Source of the DNA: Atherix ibis
Taxonomy: Eukaryota > Arthropoda > Insecta > Diptera > Athericidae
DNA: 64,000 bases
Direction of reading: 5' to 3'
Assembly (NCBI GenBank): GCA_958298945.1
Contig: OY282610.1
Span: forward strand, 33,859,667 to 33,923,666
Translations under genes and position numbers: made by a program
The notes under the pieces: model-generated
Databases searched by the model: none
What the model saw: only the letters and a program-made list of their open reading frames with translations
Told to the model about the DNA's origin: nothing
Shown here: positions 36,002 through 46,500 of the stretch, piece by piece
Layout: each line of letters starts with the position of its first letter
Position numbering within the stretch: the first letter of the stretch is position 1

Positions 36002-36475
36002 TTGCTAAAAATTTGTGTGTTGCATGAATCTCTTCAATTAGTCATTGATGCAGTAAACCGAATCCGAAGCAACGCGTTGAATACGCTGTTATTTGCGCAG
36101 TTGTGTGAAGAAAATGACGAACACTTTCATCAATTACTCCTTCACAGTGAAGTACGCTGGCTGTCGAAAGGCTTATGTTTGACAAGATTTTTTGCACTTT
36201 TTGAGACTTTTTTAGAATTTCTGGATACTAAAGATAAAATTTTAAAAGACAATTTAATGAAGTAGAAAACAAACATCGCCTATTTAACAGATTTGTTTAC
36301 AAAATTTAATATGGTTAATTTGCAGTTACAAGGCGACAGTCTAAATTTGATTAAAACAAAGTCCATCTTATCAGCGTTTCTTGCCAGAGTTAAACTAATG
36401 AAGCAAAATATTGGACGGGGCGAATTTTCCCAGTTCCCCAATTTGTCACAGACAAACTGCCAGGAAGACGACGTT
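36002..36475 (+). pseudogene. hAT transposase, C-terminal part, truncated
   Basis: Reads CVLHESLQLVIDAVNRIRSN, LFAQLCEENDEHFHQLLLHS, EVRWLSKGLCLTRFFALFET, then past a TAG at 36263-36265 IAYLTDLFTKFNMVNLQLQG and FSQFPNLSQTNCQEDDV. This is the hAT region after the second catalytic acid. The family normally continues about 100-150 residues to a dimerisation domain, absent here. The break at about 36475 abuts a 30-bp tandem duplication (36479-36508 and 36509-36538, CAGTGATATTATGAACGTTC). Confidence 0.8.
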
Positions 36476-36886
36476 TCAACAGTGATATTATGAACGTTCA
36501 GTTTTATGACAGTGATATTATGAACGTTCAGTTTTATAATTCCTTAACTCCCCATTTCCATCGTGGTTAGCGGAGGCAACACAAAATTCCCAAAATTCCC
36601 AAACTCCTAATCCGCTATTCCTCAACATTTCTTTTCCTAATTTTTTAAGTCTAGAATTAAGTTTAGTTTGTAAGCAATTAAATGTATAGATTATTGAGTT
36701 TGAGCAAGCACATATAATTATTATGCCATAGTTATAAGCAATTCATGTACTTAGTCATTAAAAAAACTAATTTAATATATAAGCAAAAGATGTACTGAGC
36801 ATGTTTCAGCTCTACGTTTTAAATACCATGTAAATATGTACAAGTAAAATTGAAATAATAAATGCTCAACTTAACTAAAAAAAAAC

Positions 36887-37260
36887 TGGTATGGCTTTGG
36901 GATGCTTCGGGAACGTGATGAATCACAGGAAAACTTACAAAAAATAGCTACATGGACATAATGGAGATGTATGAGATTCCTTCGAGAAAAAGGACTTTGG
37001 GAGATAATTTTATCCTTCACCAAGATAATGAGTCTATGTACACTTGTCGGTGGCGTTGATCATTATTGTAAAAGGATATTACCAGACCCTTTTCTAATTA
37101 TATTATAGTGTTAAGCAGATTCTTGGAAGTTGGAAAGAAATTACTCCACAAAATCTGTTTTTTCTATTCTGCTTCTTAACCAATCCTTCACCAATTGACC
37201 GAAGTCCTGATGGAAGAGCATTCGCACTAAATTGTGAAGCTATTCTAAACCATAATCAAG
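36887..37260 (+). pseudogene. Tc1-like transposase, right part of the split copy
   Basis: The second target-duplication copy (36887-36901) opens this block, and GMALGCFGNVMN continues the Tc1 GGGSVMVWGCFG motif begun at 25795. Then come ILSFTKIMS or, in another frame, FILHQDNESMYTC (second catalytic Asp region, about 37010), SWKEITPQ and LTEVLMEE near the C-terminus. Several frameshifts are present. The joined reading on either side of the retrotransposon is what shows the insertion. Confidence 0.65.
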
Positions 37261-37507
37261 TCACCGCCTTGTTTGACGGTTGGCATCACAGCTTTTGCAC
37301 TACGGCACACGTAGATTCAAAGTTCAAAGTTCCACAATCGTATAATTTGATCAAAGTTCCACAATTGTATAATTTTTATTTTATTTCGAAAAAAAAGATT
37401 CTTCATCTGGACCCAGAAATCTTGAACTTTGACTTATACACCCAGAGTACATTTCCAAAGTACTCAGTAGTTCAACTTTGATGGAATAAAGCCCACTACT
37501 TACAAAA

Positions 37508-37591
37508 AATCAATATCAGGTAAGTAGTGGGTCTACCAAAAACCGAAAAACATGGCAAGGGGTCTACGACAGAAAAAAGTTTGGGAACCTC
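37508..37591 (+). mobile_element. Solo hAT right terminus
   Basis: GGGTCTACC..AAGGGGTCTACGACAG..AAGTTTGGGAACCTCTG. Its reverse complement, CAGAGGTTCCCAAACTT, matches the hAT left end at 27369 (CAGTGATTCCCAAAGTG), and both carry the subterminal AGGGGTCTA word. It lies outside the retrotransposon that contains the hAT body, so it may come from another copy or from a rearrangement. Confidence 0.65.
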
Positions 37592-37663
37592 TGCTTTAAA
37601 TTATTCCAAAGAGAAAATTTATGGTTTCTTTTGATAGATTTCGAAACATTGATAATATAAATA

Positions 37664-38931
37664 TTGGTTTGGCAACCAAGTGATTGCGGATTTTGTCAAT
37701 AGATCGTATTAGCTCATTTTTTTTGTTATGTCAACGTGTTGAAAGCACCTAACCTATATTGTTTTCTTGTTGTTTGGACTTCCGCCTTTAATTTAGTAAA
37801 AAATTGTATCGTTTAACTATTTTGTTTTGTTTTCATCCAAATTTAAAAATGAAAGGACAAGACGTGCATTTTAGACATATTTTATTGTATTATTTCCGAA
37901 AAGGCAAGAATGCATCGCAGATACACAAGACATTATGTGCCGTATATGGGAATGAAGCTTTGAAAGAAATGCAGTGTCAAAATTGGTTTGCTAAATTTCG
38001 TTCTGGTGATTTTTCACTAACCAGTTGAAGTTGTTGATACCCATATCAAGGCCATTATCGATTCAGATCGTCATAGCACAACACGTGATATTGCAGAGAA
38101 GCTCAATGTATCGCATACATGCATTGAAAAAAAATTAAAACAGCTTGGCTAGGTTAAGAAACTCGATTTATGGATTCCTCATCAGCTTAAGGAAATTCAT
38201 TTGACGCAACGCATCAGCATCTCCGATTCCCTTCTGAAACGCAACGAAACGGATCCATTTCTGAAACGACTAATAACTGGCGACGAAAAGTGGATAGTTT
38301 ACAACAGCGTTAATCGGAAACGATCGTGGGTGATGCGAGATGAACCACCTTAGATAACATCAAAAGCAGAGATGCACCAAAAGAAGATTATGCTGTCAGT
38401 TTGGTGGGATTAACATATAAAGGAATTTTGAACTTTCAACTTTTACCAAGAAACCAAACGATTAATTCCACCGTGTACGTTCAACAACTCGTCAAACTGA
38501 GCAATGCAGTTCAAGAAAAACGGCCAGAATTGGCAAATCATAAGGGTGTTGGTTTTCAGCATGACAATACAAAGCCGCACACATCTCTGGTTACTTGCCA
38601 AAAATTATTGGAATTAGGCTGGGATATGTTGTCACATCCACCATATATCCCTGACTTAGCGCCTTCGGATTACCATTTATTTGGTTCCACGCAGAACTCC
38701 TTAAATTGTAAAATTTTGAATGACACTGACGATGTAACCTCACATTTAATTCAATTTTGATAGCAAAGGTAATAAGTTTTACGAACACGGACTTATGACA
38801 CTACCTGAAAGATGGCAAAGGGTAATCGACAAAAACGGGCAATACCTAATTGAATATAGTTCTATTTTTAAGTAAAAATTGTAAATATTTCTTCTTATTT
38901 AAAATCCACAAGTACTTAGTTGCCAACCCAA
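37664..38931 (+). mobile_element. mariner element with both ends, decayed
   Basis: 1268 bp, flanked by TA (37662-37663, 38932-38933). The left end is TTGGTTTGGCAACCAAGTGA and the right end in reverse complement is TTGGGTTGGCAACTAAGTAC. It belongs to a different mariner family from those at 2077 and 34704, judged by its ends and transposase. Confidence 0.88.
37849..38875 (+). pseudogene. mariner transposase, multiple frameshifts and stops
   Basis: The frame from 37849 reads MKGQDVHFRHILLYYFRKGK, YGNEALKEMQCQNWFAKFRS and GDFSL, then breaks at 38026. Other frames continue with IIDSDRHSTTRDIAEKLNVS-type sequence, LWIPHQLKEIHLTQRISI, LITGDEKWIVYN (first Asp, about 38272) and, from 38401, LNFQLLPRNQTIN, GFQHDNTKPHTSLV (second Asp) and IPDLAPSDYHLF (third Asp). 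A terminal NGQYLIE-like stretch is near 38840. All three catalytic positions are present but in different frames. Confidence 0.85.
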
Positions 38932-38933
38932 TA

Positions 38934-39413
38934 AGAAAATTTCTCTTATTTTATGAAAATTTTTGAACGTGAGTTGGAAAAATTTCCAGAGTTAGCACAC
39001 TTTTTCTTTTATTGAAATGGCTGTAACTTTCAAATCTGTCATCCGATTTACATGAATTTAGGTGCGTTTGAAAGAGGATGAATGTATCTTTTTAATGCTG
39101 CAAAAAGATGGCGCTGCATGTTGTATAATTTAAAAATAAGTTCGGTTATTTTTTGGGCACTATATTTATACGAGGACTAGAATGTAGAAATATTGAAAAG
39201 TTTCAATTGCAATGGAATTTTTATAATAAAAAATTATGAGTTGTTTTTTTTTAATTTTAAGCATTCGACTATGACCTATTCTTCTGAGACTTCAGGTTTA
39301 ATGTGCATTGAAGTTCATCTTTATCATCCATTTAGTTTGGGTAAGATTAAGGAATATGGGAAATTGGGTGTAAGAACTCCACAATTTAAGTAATTCCTGG
39401 ATATTACAGAATA
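38934..39413. other. Spacer between transposons, unassigned
   Basis: Sequence right of the mariner, moderately AT-rich, with an open 66-codon frame (39193-39393) that has no recognised content. It could be the older element into which the mariner inserted. Confidence 0.3.
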
Positions 39414-40090
39414 TGGTGCAGTGGTCAAGTCGACCGACTCACATTCGGTAGGTAGCGGATTCGATTCCCGCTGCCGCCATCTCGGCATTGGTGCCGGGGT
39501 GAGAGGCCGACTACAAGCCTTATATAAATATGTAGTCCGTAGGGTCCCCTAACGTCACTGGGGGTTGCTTCGCTGGCCTGATAAGCCGCAAGCTATAAAA
39601 AACACCTTATCAAGAAACAGCACAAGAACATTTGTGAACAGATGCTTGAGGCGTATAAGCAAGATCTTCTGGCCGAACTGGATAACGAACGATGAGCTGC
39701 TTCTTCTCACGAAGCAAATACCCCTGCTAGCTGACATCAAACCCAGGAAATGGAGTTGAATTGGCCACACCTTGCGAAAACCACCTACGGACATAGCAAG
39801 GATGGCACTAGATTGGAACCCACAGGGCAATCGCAGCAGAGGACGACCAAGGACCACTTGGAGAAGATCAGTCGAGCGCGAACACCAACAAATTGGCAAG
39901 TCATGGTCGGAAGTGAAAAAGGCTAGCCCAAGACAGAAGCAGATGGAGAGAGTTCACAGAGTCTCTAGTGCCGCTATACGCTCCATAGGAGCGACTGTGT
40001 CTCATGTCTATGTGTATAAAATGCATATATGTGTTATGTAAGAATTGTACAATAACCTAGAAATGAAAAACCTGTCAAATAAATAAAATA
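39414..40090 (+). mobile_element. tRNA-headed chimeric retroelement with RT tail
   Basis: The 5' part has a Pol III-type A box (TGGTGCAGTGG, 39414-39424) and B box (GGATTCGATTCC, 39457-39468), 33 bp apart, as in tRNA-derived SINEs. Next comes the C-terminus of a non-LTR reverse transcriptase protein: LLADIKPRKW, a TGA at 39757-39759, IGHTLRKPPTDIARMALDWN, then GRPRTTWRRSVEREHQQIGK and EVKKASPRQKQMERV, in one frame to 40041. The element ends in an AATAAATAAAATAAAATAAC tail. It looks like a SINE head fused to a LINE 3' end. Confidence 0.65.
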
Positions 40091-40191
40091 AAATAACAGA
40101 AAAATTAATAAAATAGGTATTCACCCAAAAGGATGATAAAGATGAACTTCACATTGAAAAGAAGTTTTTATAATTGGAACTAGAATATTTC

Positions 40192-40215
40192 TAATAATAA
40201 TAATAATAATAATAA
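40192..40215 (+). repeat. (AAT)n microsatellite
   Basis: A short run of TAA/AAT trinucleotides. Confidence 0.8.
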
Positions 40216-40599
40216 AAGATAAATCAATAAAAATCAAATAAAGAAATTACTTAATACGCAATTAATTCTAATATGTTATTAACTATTTTATAACATATCT
40301 AGAAAAAAAAATTATTTTATCCAATTAAAATTGATTTTCATTTTATACCGAAAGGATATATACTATTATACAATATATATTCATTTAAATTAATTATGCA
40401 TATTCATTTTTATTTTTTTTATATTTTTAGTGGTTTTTTTGTTGGAGCGGAGAGATAGGGGAGGAGGGTTTTTGTCGGAGAAAAAGAATTATTCTATTTT
40501 CCTATAATGTGGTTTTTTTATTCTTAATTTTTTTTTTTGGTGCTATAATAAGGTGGATATCATTGAAAGACAAAGTGTTGGTCTTTAAAACACTAAAAC

Positions 40600-41430
40600 C
40601 ACATTACTGGGTCACATTTCTATATAGCGTCCGACAGACCCGCCGTCAAGCATTACCTCGTGGTGCAGGGATTGATCGAAATCACTACTCTGATCTAGAC
40701 GTAGTCTTTTTAGAATTGTTGTCACAAGGACTTGCGAGTCCAACATCAGGACCACGCCATTCTTATGTGCATCTTCTCTTTCCGTATTAGAGTAAAAGAA
40801 CACGTGCTCCGCGCTCTACACCATTCCGTCACAAGAACGGGACATTGGGCTGCAATCCAATTTAAAGCGGCATTAGTAAGACCGACAATATCAGTGTCTC
40901 TATCAAAAATTGGGATAAGTAGTAGCCAACCTCACCATGTCGCCGATCTATCCATGGATCCGCCGCCGAGATGAGACGGTGGGTCCATTATCCCTACAAT
41001 TTTGCCCTACCTCCTCTTGGACTCATTTATTTCCTCCGTACGAGCCTCGGATCACGCTACAGCGTTATACCGACCTCACCAGCCTCTGTCGCTCATCTGC
41101 CAGTATTTCGATCGGTATCATTCCGTTCACAATACAAATAGTCTCCTATGATAACGTTCGGAATGCGCAGGCCACCCTCAATGCGCTTCTACAATAGACT
41201 AAAACAACACTCCACTTAAGCAGATAGGTTGATCTAATCAAGCCATCCGCCTAAATTGGTGCGGCATACAGCAGGATTGACCTGACTACGGTCGCCCACA
41301 GAGTCCTCCTACTCTTCCTGAGTCCCCCAAAATTCAGCCATCATTGTCTCCGCAGCTTTCCCACCAACGTATAATAGGTGGTCCTGAAACCGCAGTCTCG
41401 CGTTAATCATTACCCCAGGTACTTCAGAGA
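40600..41430 (-). pseudogene. Non-LTR retrotransposon RT C-terminus relic
   Basis: Read on the minus strand, it starts near 41430 with LKYLGVMINARLRFQDHL and YVGGKAAETMM, then pieces such as GGLRIPNVII, MIPIEILADERQRLVRS and WTHRLISAADPWIDRRHGEV followed by GYYLSQFL. This is the well-known C-terminal segment of R1/jockey-group retrotransposons (LKYLGV.ID..L.F..H; RWT.RLIP...W..R.HGEV.Y.LTQ.L.GHG). The Cys-rich end beyond 40850 is poorly kept. Many stops and frameshifts are present; it is a dead 3' fragment. Confidence 0.75.
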
Positions 41431-41439
41431 TCCTATAAT

Positions 41440-42840
41440 GTATGTATGTGAGTATATATGCAAGTATGTATGCATGTATTTATGTTACAATATATATTGA
41501 CGTATAAAAAGTATAGTTTTGCTTGGGAAGGCATTAAGATTTTTTTTTTTTTTTTTAAATTATATGATATAATAATTAATATACATATTTAAATGTACTG
41601 ATTTTATCATTAGTAATTTTGAATAAGTTTTTATTTTTATAATTATATTTATAATAGTAATAATAATAATAATCATATGAATAATAATGGTAAAAACAAA
41701 ATAATTATTATTATAATTTTTATTTTTTTTTATAAACAATTTTCCGTTTCTTCATTAATTAATGAAGAAATATTTTTTATATTAGTTCTCTCTAATCTAT
41801 TATTTTAGTTCTTATATATATTTTTTTTAACTAGTTTTTTTGTTGTTGCATACTATATATTTACTATTTCTATAATCATCAATTAGACTTATCAATAATC
41901 AGAATTTTATAATAAATTAATTAATAAATTTAACATTTACAGCATTTCATATTTTTATATCATATTAATTATACATGTATAATGTTTCAATTATTCTTCT
42001 ATCTCTCTCATAAAATATTTCTAGCTTCATTTGCTCCTATATATTTAATCATATTCTCAATTAAATGCTCAGTTGCACTCTCATTCAATGTCAGCATTTT
42101 TGCTGCAGATTTTAGTAAATTTTAATAACACTTCTAAGCAAACCAGCCCCCGCCCCCCCCTAATTTCGAATGATCCTTTTTTTCTTTTAATTTAGTTTTT
42201 ATCACACAATTATACATATTTAACATTTAATTTTTATATTTTATTTGCTCTTCCTCAATTTATTTTACATATATTTATTTATTTATGTTGAACTTTTTTT
42301 TAAATTTTTTTATATTTTTTTTTAAAAATTAATCTTATTATTTTATAAATATTATTATATTATCTATATTTATTTATAAACATCATTAATATTGTAAATA
42401 CAGTCAGTTATAGTAATTATGTTTTCTATTTTTGCTTTTTTTGTTGTGTTTAAATAATGTATATTTGAAATTAGGCTTTATATATTATAATAAATTATAT
42501 GATATACAATAAAATGTTTATACTTAGATATTAATATTTTCCTGTTTATCCATCATCAGTTAGATTTAAATGTTTTAATGAATTTAATTTAATTTTTTTT
42601 TTAATATATAATATATTTATCAAATTATTCTTCTTACTTTTTTTTTGGTATATTCTCCCTTTCTTCACTTGCATTTTGCGCATATGAATATGTCTTCCAA
42701 ATCATTTTTATTTTATTTATTCGTTTATTTTTTTTTTTAATTTTTCTAAGGAGACATACATAATTTATATAATTGTTTATAGATTTTCCCGTTTACTAAA
42801 TTTCGTTATTTTCTTTTAATTGACAAAAAACAACACATAA
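41440..42840. other. AT-rich non-coding DNA
   Basis: Poly-A/T and TATA-rich sequence with no coding. A C-rich tract (CCCCCGCCCCCCCC, about 42147-42160) stands out. Confidence 0.45.
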
Positions 42841-42849
42841 ACATTGTAA

Positions 42850-43520
42850 CAAGGTGACTTTATGACGAAACACTTCAATAACAGAAGAGGGACATGTGAC
42901 AGTAAACACCCATTGGCGTTTCTCTATCTAACGAGTCGTAAAGAAATTTCTTGGACGATTTCGTTTCAAACGCCGATAAGTGTTTATGGCGAAAGTAAGA
43001 GAAGAGAGTTTTCTAACAAGAGGATTATTGTGGTAGAATAATCGGGAATGTACCTTTTTATAACGAGAAATGCATAAGTTATGAACAAAGGTAACATTTA
43101 GGTTACGATGAATAACTTTGTTACGAACATAGAATGCAGCATCAATGATTTTTCTGAGGATTTTGGATTGAAAGTATTGGATTAAAGTAAAATTGGAACC
43201 TCGGAGTTCTATTTAGTATGTCCAGATCAGTTTTAAAATTGTTTTGTAGATTAAAAGTTTATTTTTAAATGTAAGTTTTGTTCAAAACTTTAAGTTCAAG
43301 TTTTTTTAAATGTCGTATGAGGGTTTCGAGTAAGTCGTTTTAGTCCCAGGTTTTGGTGGAATGATGTTGCCATTAATGATATATAGGAATGTGGTGATCT
43401 TTGCAGAGGGTAAAAGTAATATGAACGCTTTTCTGCTCATTTCACTCTGAATCTCTTAAACCAGTCTTGGAGATTTTTAATATGCCATTGCAGGTATTTT
43501 GAGGATATTTGGATAGTTTT
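42850..43520 (-). pseudogene. Jockey-type reverse transcriptase relic
   Basis: On the minus strand from about 43500: LQWHIKNLQDWFKRFRVK, then a KRSYYFYPLQRSP block equivalent to KS..VTFTLRR, LGLKRLTRNPHTTFKK (KYLGLHLDRRLTWKKH), LLIYKTILKLIWTY (LLYK.ILKPIWTYG), FQSKILRKIIDAAFYVRNKV, IHRNLNVTFV and YRRLKRNRPRNFF. The order and motifs match the C-terminal part of jockey-clade RTs. There are several stops and no active site, only the region after it. It lies isolated in AT-rich DNA. Confidence 0.75.
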
Positions 43521-46500
43521 TTTAACCGTTATTTTTCTTTTAATTATTTTCATTTTTGCCGCCAAGCTTTTTATAAAATGGAAATTTTTTTCAAATAAAG
43601 GTTTATAAACATACTGTTTGAGAGGGTTGGAGGTGGAGGGTGGTGTTCGGGGTTTGAGGGTAACTTAGTTAAATCATAATTAACTAAATAAAATATTTTT
43701 TTTCCTCAAAAAAAAAACAATAAAAAAGGATACAATTCAATTTTTTGTTTACTCTGATCCCATTTTTAAATATTTCAACAACAAAAAAATGCACATATTT
43801 TTTTGTTCCAAAATTAATTTTTTTTGGTATTTTTTAAATATTCATATCTAATTATTATTAAAGAGTTTATATTTTATATACAAATATATATTATGAGAAA
43901 CTGTAAATAAAGGTGGAAACAACTTCTTTTAAGCAGCATTTTCAGATAGATAATCAATATTTAACGATTTGAAATCTTAAAAAATTTCAACTAATTTTTG
44001 AGAAAAACTGTTTTTTGTTGTTGAAATAGACTATTAATGTAAATTATACATTTGAATGGGGGGATAATTGCATACCGCATAAGAGTACATCTGTATCCAC
44101 TAGTACTCAGAGCTGATATTTATAAATAGAAACTTGAATTTAGGAAAAACAACTTGAAATGAAAGAAAAAAAATTATAACAGCAAGAATACTTTACTGAA
44201 ACTTTATGCAAATCACATTTTCAACTTGATAATAAAAATGAAAAACCGAAGAAAACAATTACAAATTAAAATCGTTTCGTTTTCATTGATAATATAAAAT
44301 AAAAGTTTTTTTTTCTTCTTTTCTATCAAATTATATATAAATAAATGGTACTTTATTATAATTATTATTTCGATAACATTGTCTGAATTTCTTTTATTAT
44401 TATTTCAATATTTTTGTTTACTTTTAATTTAAGCTAAAACTAACTATCTACACATGTGAGCACAATTTTTTATTCTCAAATGAAAAATAATTTTTTGTAC
44501 AAAAAATTATAATGTGAATTGGGCATGAATCAAATAATATTGTTGTAACAATTCTATGTAATAAGAATAATACTTAATTTCGCATTATTAATATTCCACA
44601 TGATTATTATAAACATTTTATAATTTTTATAATAAAAAAAAAAACCGAAAATAAAAATATCCACATAGTTATATATAAATTTATTTTATTTGATTTTCGT
44701 TTACATCTTTCATAATGTAATGTTTCATTTATTTATTTGCTATTTAATATATATATAAAAAATTTGCTACTTAATTTGCCGTTTCATTAGCACGGAAAAT
44801 TTCAATTATTTTTATTTTATCTTAATATAAAATGAGTCGTTTAAATAATAGATAAAAAAATCAACAATTTGGTTTTGTTATCATTAGAAAAACAGATCAT
44901 AAAATAACAAGTATTGGGTGGGGTTGAATTCGGTAAATAAATATAAAATAATAATGATCGTATCCTAAAATAATTAATTGTTAGAGTTAGTTTTCAATTT
45001 TTTTGTTGTTTTCTTCTCACTCTCTTAATTCACATTTAATTGCTTGTTTGTTCATTATGAAATATTTGGATAAATAATTATAATTAAGAGTATTTTCCTT
45101 CTCATATTAATCTATGATTATTTTCGTTTGAATTTTTTTTTTAAATGTTACGTTATTAAGTCTTCTCCTGTATACATACATAATATCTGGTATATTTACA
45201 AGAAATTACCATTTGAAATCATATTTTTTTATATAGTTTTACTCTTTCAAATAATATTTATCAATTTTTTATTTCTACTATTAAATATATCGAAATGATT
45301 TTCTATTTTGAACTTTTTCTACTCTATTATTATTAGAAAATAGTATCGTGAAAATCTATAAACACAAGTGAGAAAAAATGTTCTTAAATTTCACAAATAA
45401 AGAGAGAACAAATTAAATTTTATTTAAGTTTTTTTTCTCTTAAGATTAACAGTCGTAATTATGAATATGACTTTACTCGAAAAATTCAAATCCCTTCGAT
45501 CATAATAGAAGTATTTGTTATTCGCTAGCTGGATCTCTTCAGTAAATATGCAGTAACAAAAATCGATTTCGCCGTAAAATACACTTCCATGGTCGCCTTT
45601 ATGGCGAATTCAGTTAATAAGACTGTAGAGATTATTCGTGCTAACGTTGTATTTTTTTTTTATTAAATAATTTTTTCTTTTTTTTTACGAATATTTTTAT
45701 TTCTCAATTGATTTATTTTATTATACTTTAAATATCATAAAATATTTAAATAATATTTGTCTTCATTTTTTAATTTATTAATTTAGAAAATATATATATA
45801 TATATATTTTCCTTCATTTAACTAGCTATATTAACTTATTAATATTTATATATATCTGCGCATATTTTAGTAGCTTTACTTTCAATCATATACATATGTT
45901 TGTATATACTTATGTCTGGTATGTGTATAGATTTTTTTTAAAAATTAATATTTGTTTTTTTTTTCTTGTTTGCGAAATATTTTACATCTTAAAATTATTT
46001 AATTATATTTTATTATTATATATTTGAATTTTATCTATATTTATATATTGAGTTTATACAATAGCTTATAGTATTTCTTTTTATTTATGATTTCCTTTTT
46101 TTAAATTTAATATTTGTTCAATTGCGTACGTGTATGTGTACTGATAAAAATATGTTTTTTATTTAGCATTTATTCAATTTCTTGTAATCGATTTGATTTT
46201 CTTTTAAATTTATAAATGATACATAGCCATTCAGTTTTTTACTTTTTCTTATATTTCATTAAATGTACAAATAGTACATATTTTATTTTTGTCCTTATTT
46301 TGGGATTTTATATTTTGTTCTTTCTGATTGTTAATAAATTACTTTCAGTGCTCTCTTGCTTTACATTTATAAGTTAACATATTATTTCAATGTTTATGCA
46401 TTTATTTATTTAATAAGTACATATATATACACACTTATAGATATTAGGCATATATACATATCATATATGTCAAAGGATAATTACTTATGAAAACTATATT

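Larger units (their letters stand above)
27369..36475 (+). mobile_element. hAT element (BED finger type), 3' end missing, with nested insertions
   Basis: It starts with CAGTGATTCCCAAAGTGG, a typical hAT end of the type found with BED-finger transposases. The transposase is in pieces at 32247-32761, about 34503-34700 and 36002-36475, split by two mariner insertions. Another TIR element (28070-31913) sits in the 5' non-coding part. The C-terminal hAT dimerisation region is missing: the frame breaks at about 36475, where the retrotransposon tail begins. A matching right hAT end exists at 37508-37591 but lies beyond the retrotransposon's target duplication. Confidence 0.65.
25958..36886 (+). mobile_element. 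Non-LTR retrotransposon (jockey-like), hosting nested elements
   Basis: A 5'-truncated non-LTR element bounded by a 15-bp target duplication and a 3' poly(A) (after AATAAATGCTCAAC near 36860). Its body is split by later insertions. The reverse transcriptase lies at about 25980-27368. The 3' tail, about 36480-36886, has a short C-terminal frame (VQFYNSLTPHFH) and an untranslated tail. The middle is filled by a hAT element that itself carries insertions. The missing RT C-terminus and missing hAT 3' end imply a deletion at about 36475. Confidence 0.7.

Noticed and set aside
27369..37591. One simple hAT element of 10.2 kb from the left end to the right end
   Set aside because: The retrotransposon target duplication (25943, 36887) separates the two ends, the flanking 8-bp sequences do not match well, and the transposase C-terminus is missing.
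39414..39480. A true tRNA gene
   Set aside because: The A and B boxes are present, but I see no complete acceptor stem, and the sequence runs on into a retroelement tail. A SINE-type head fits better.
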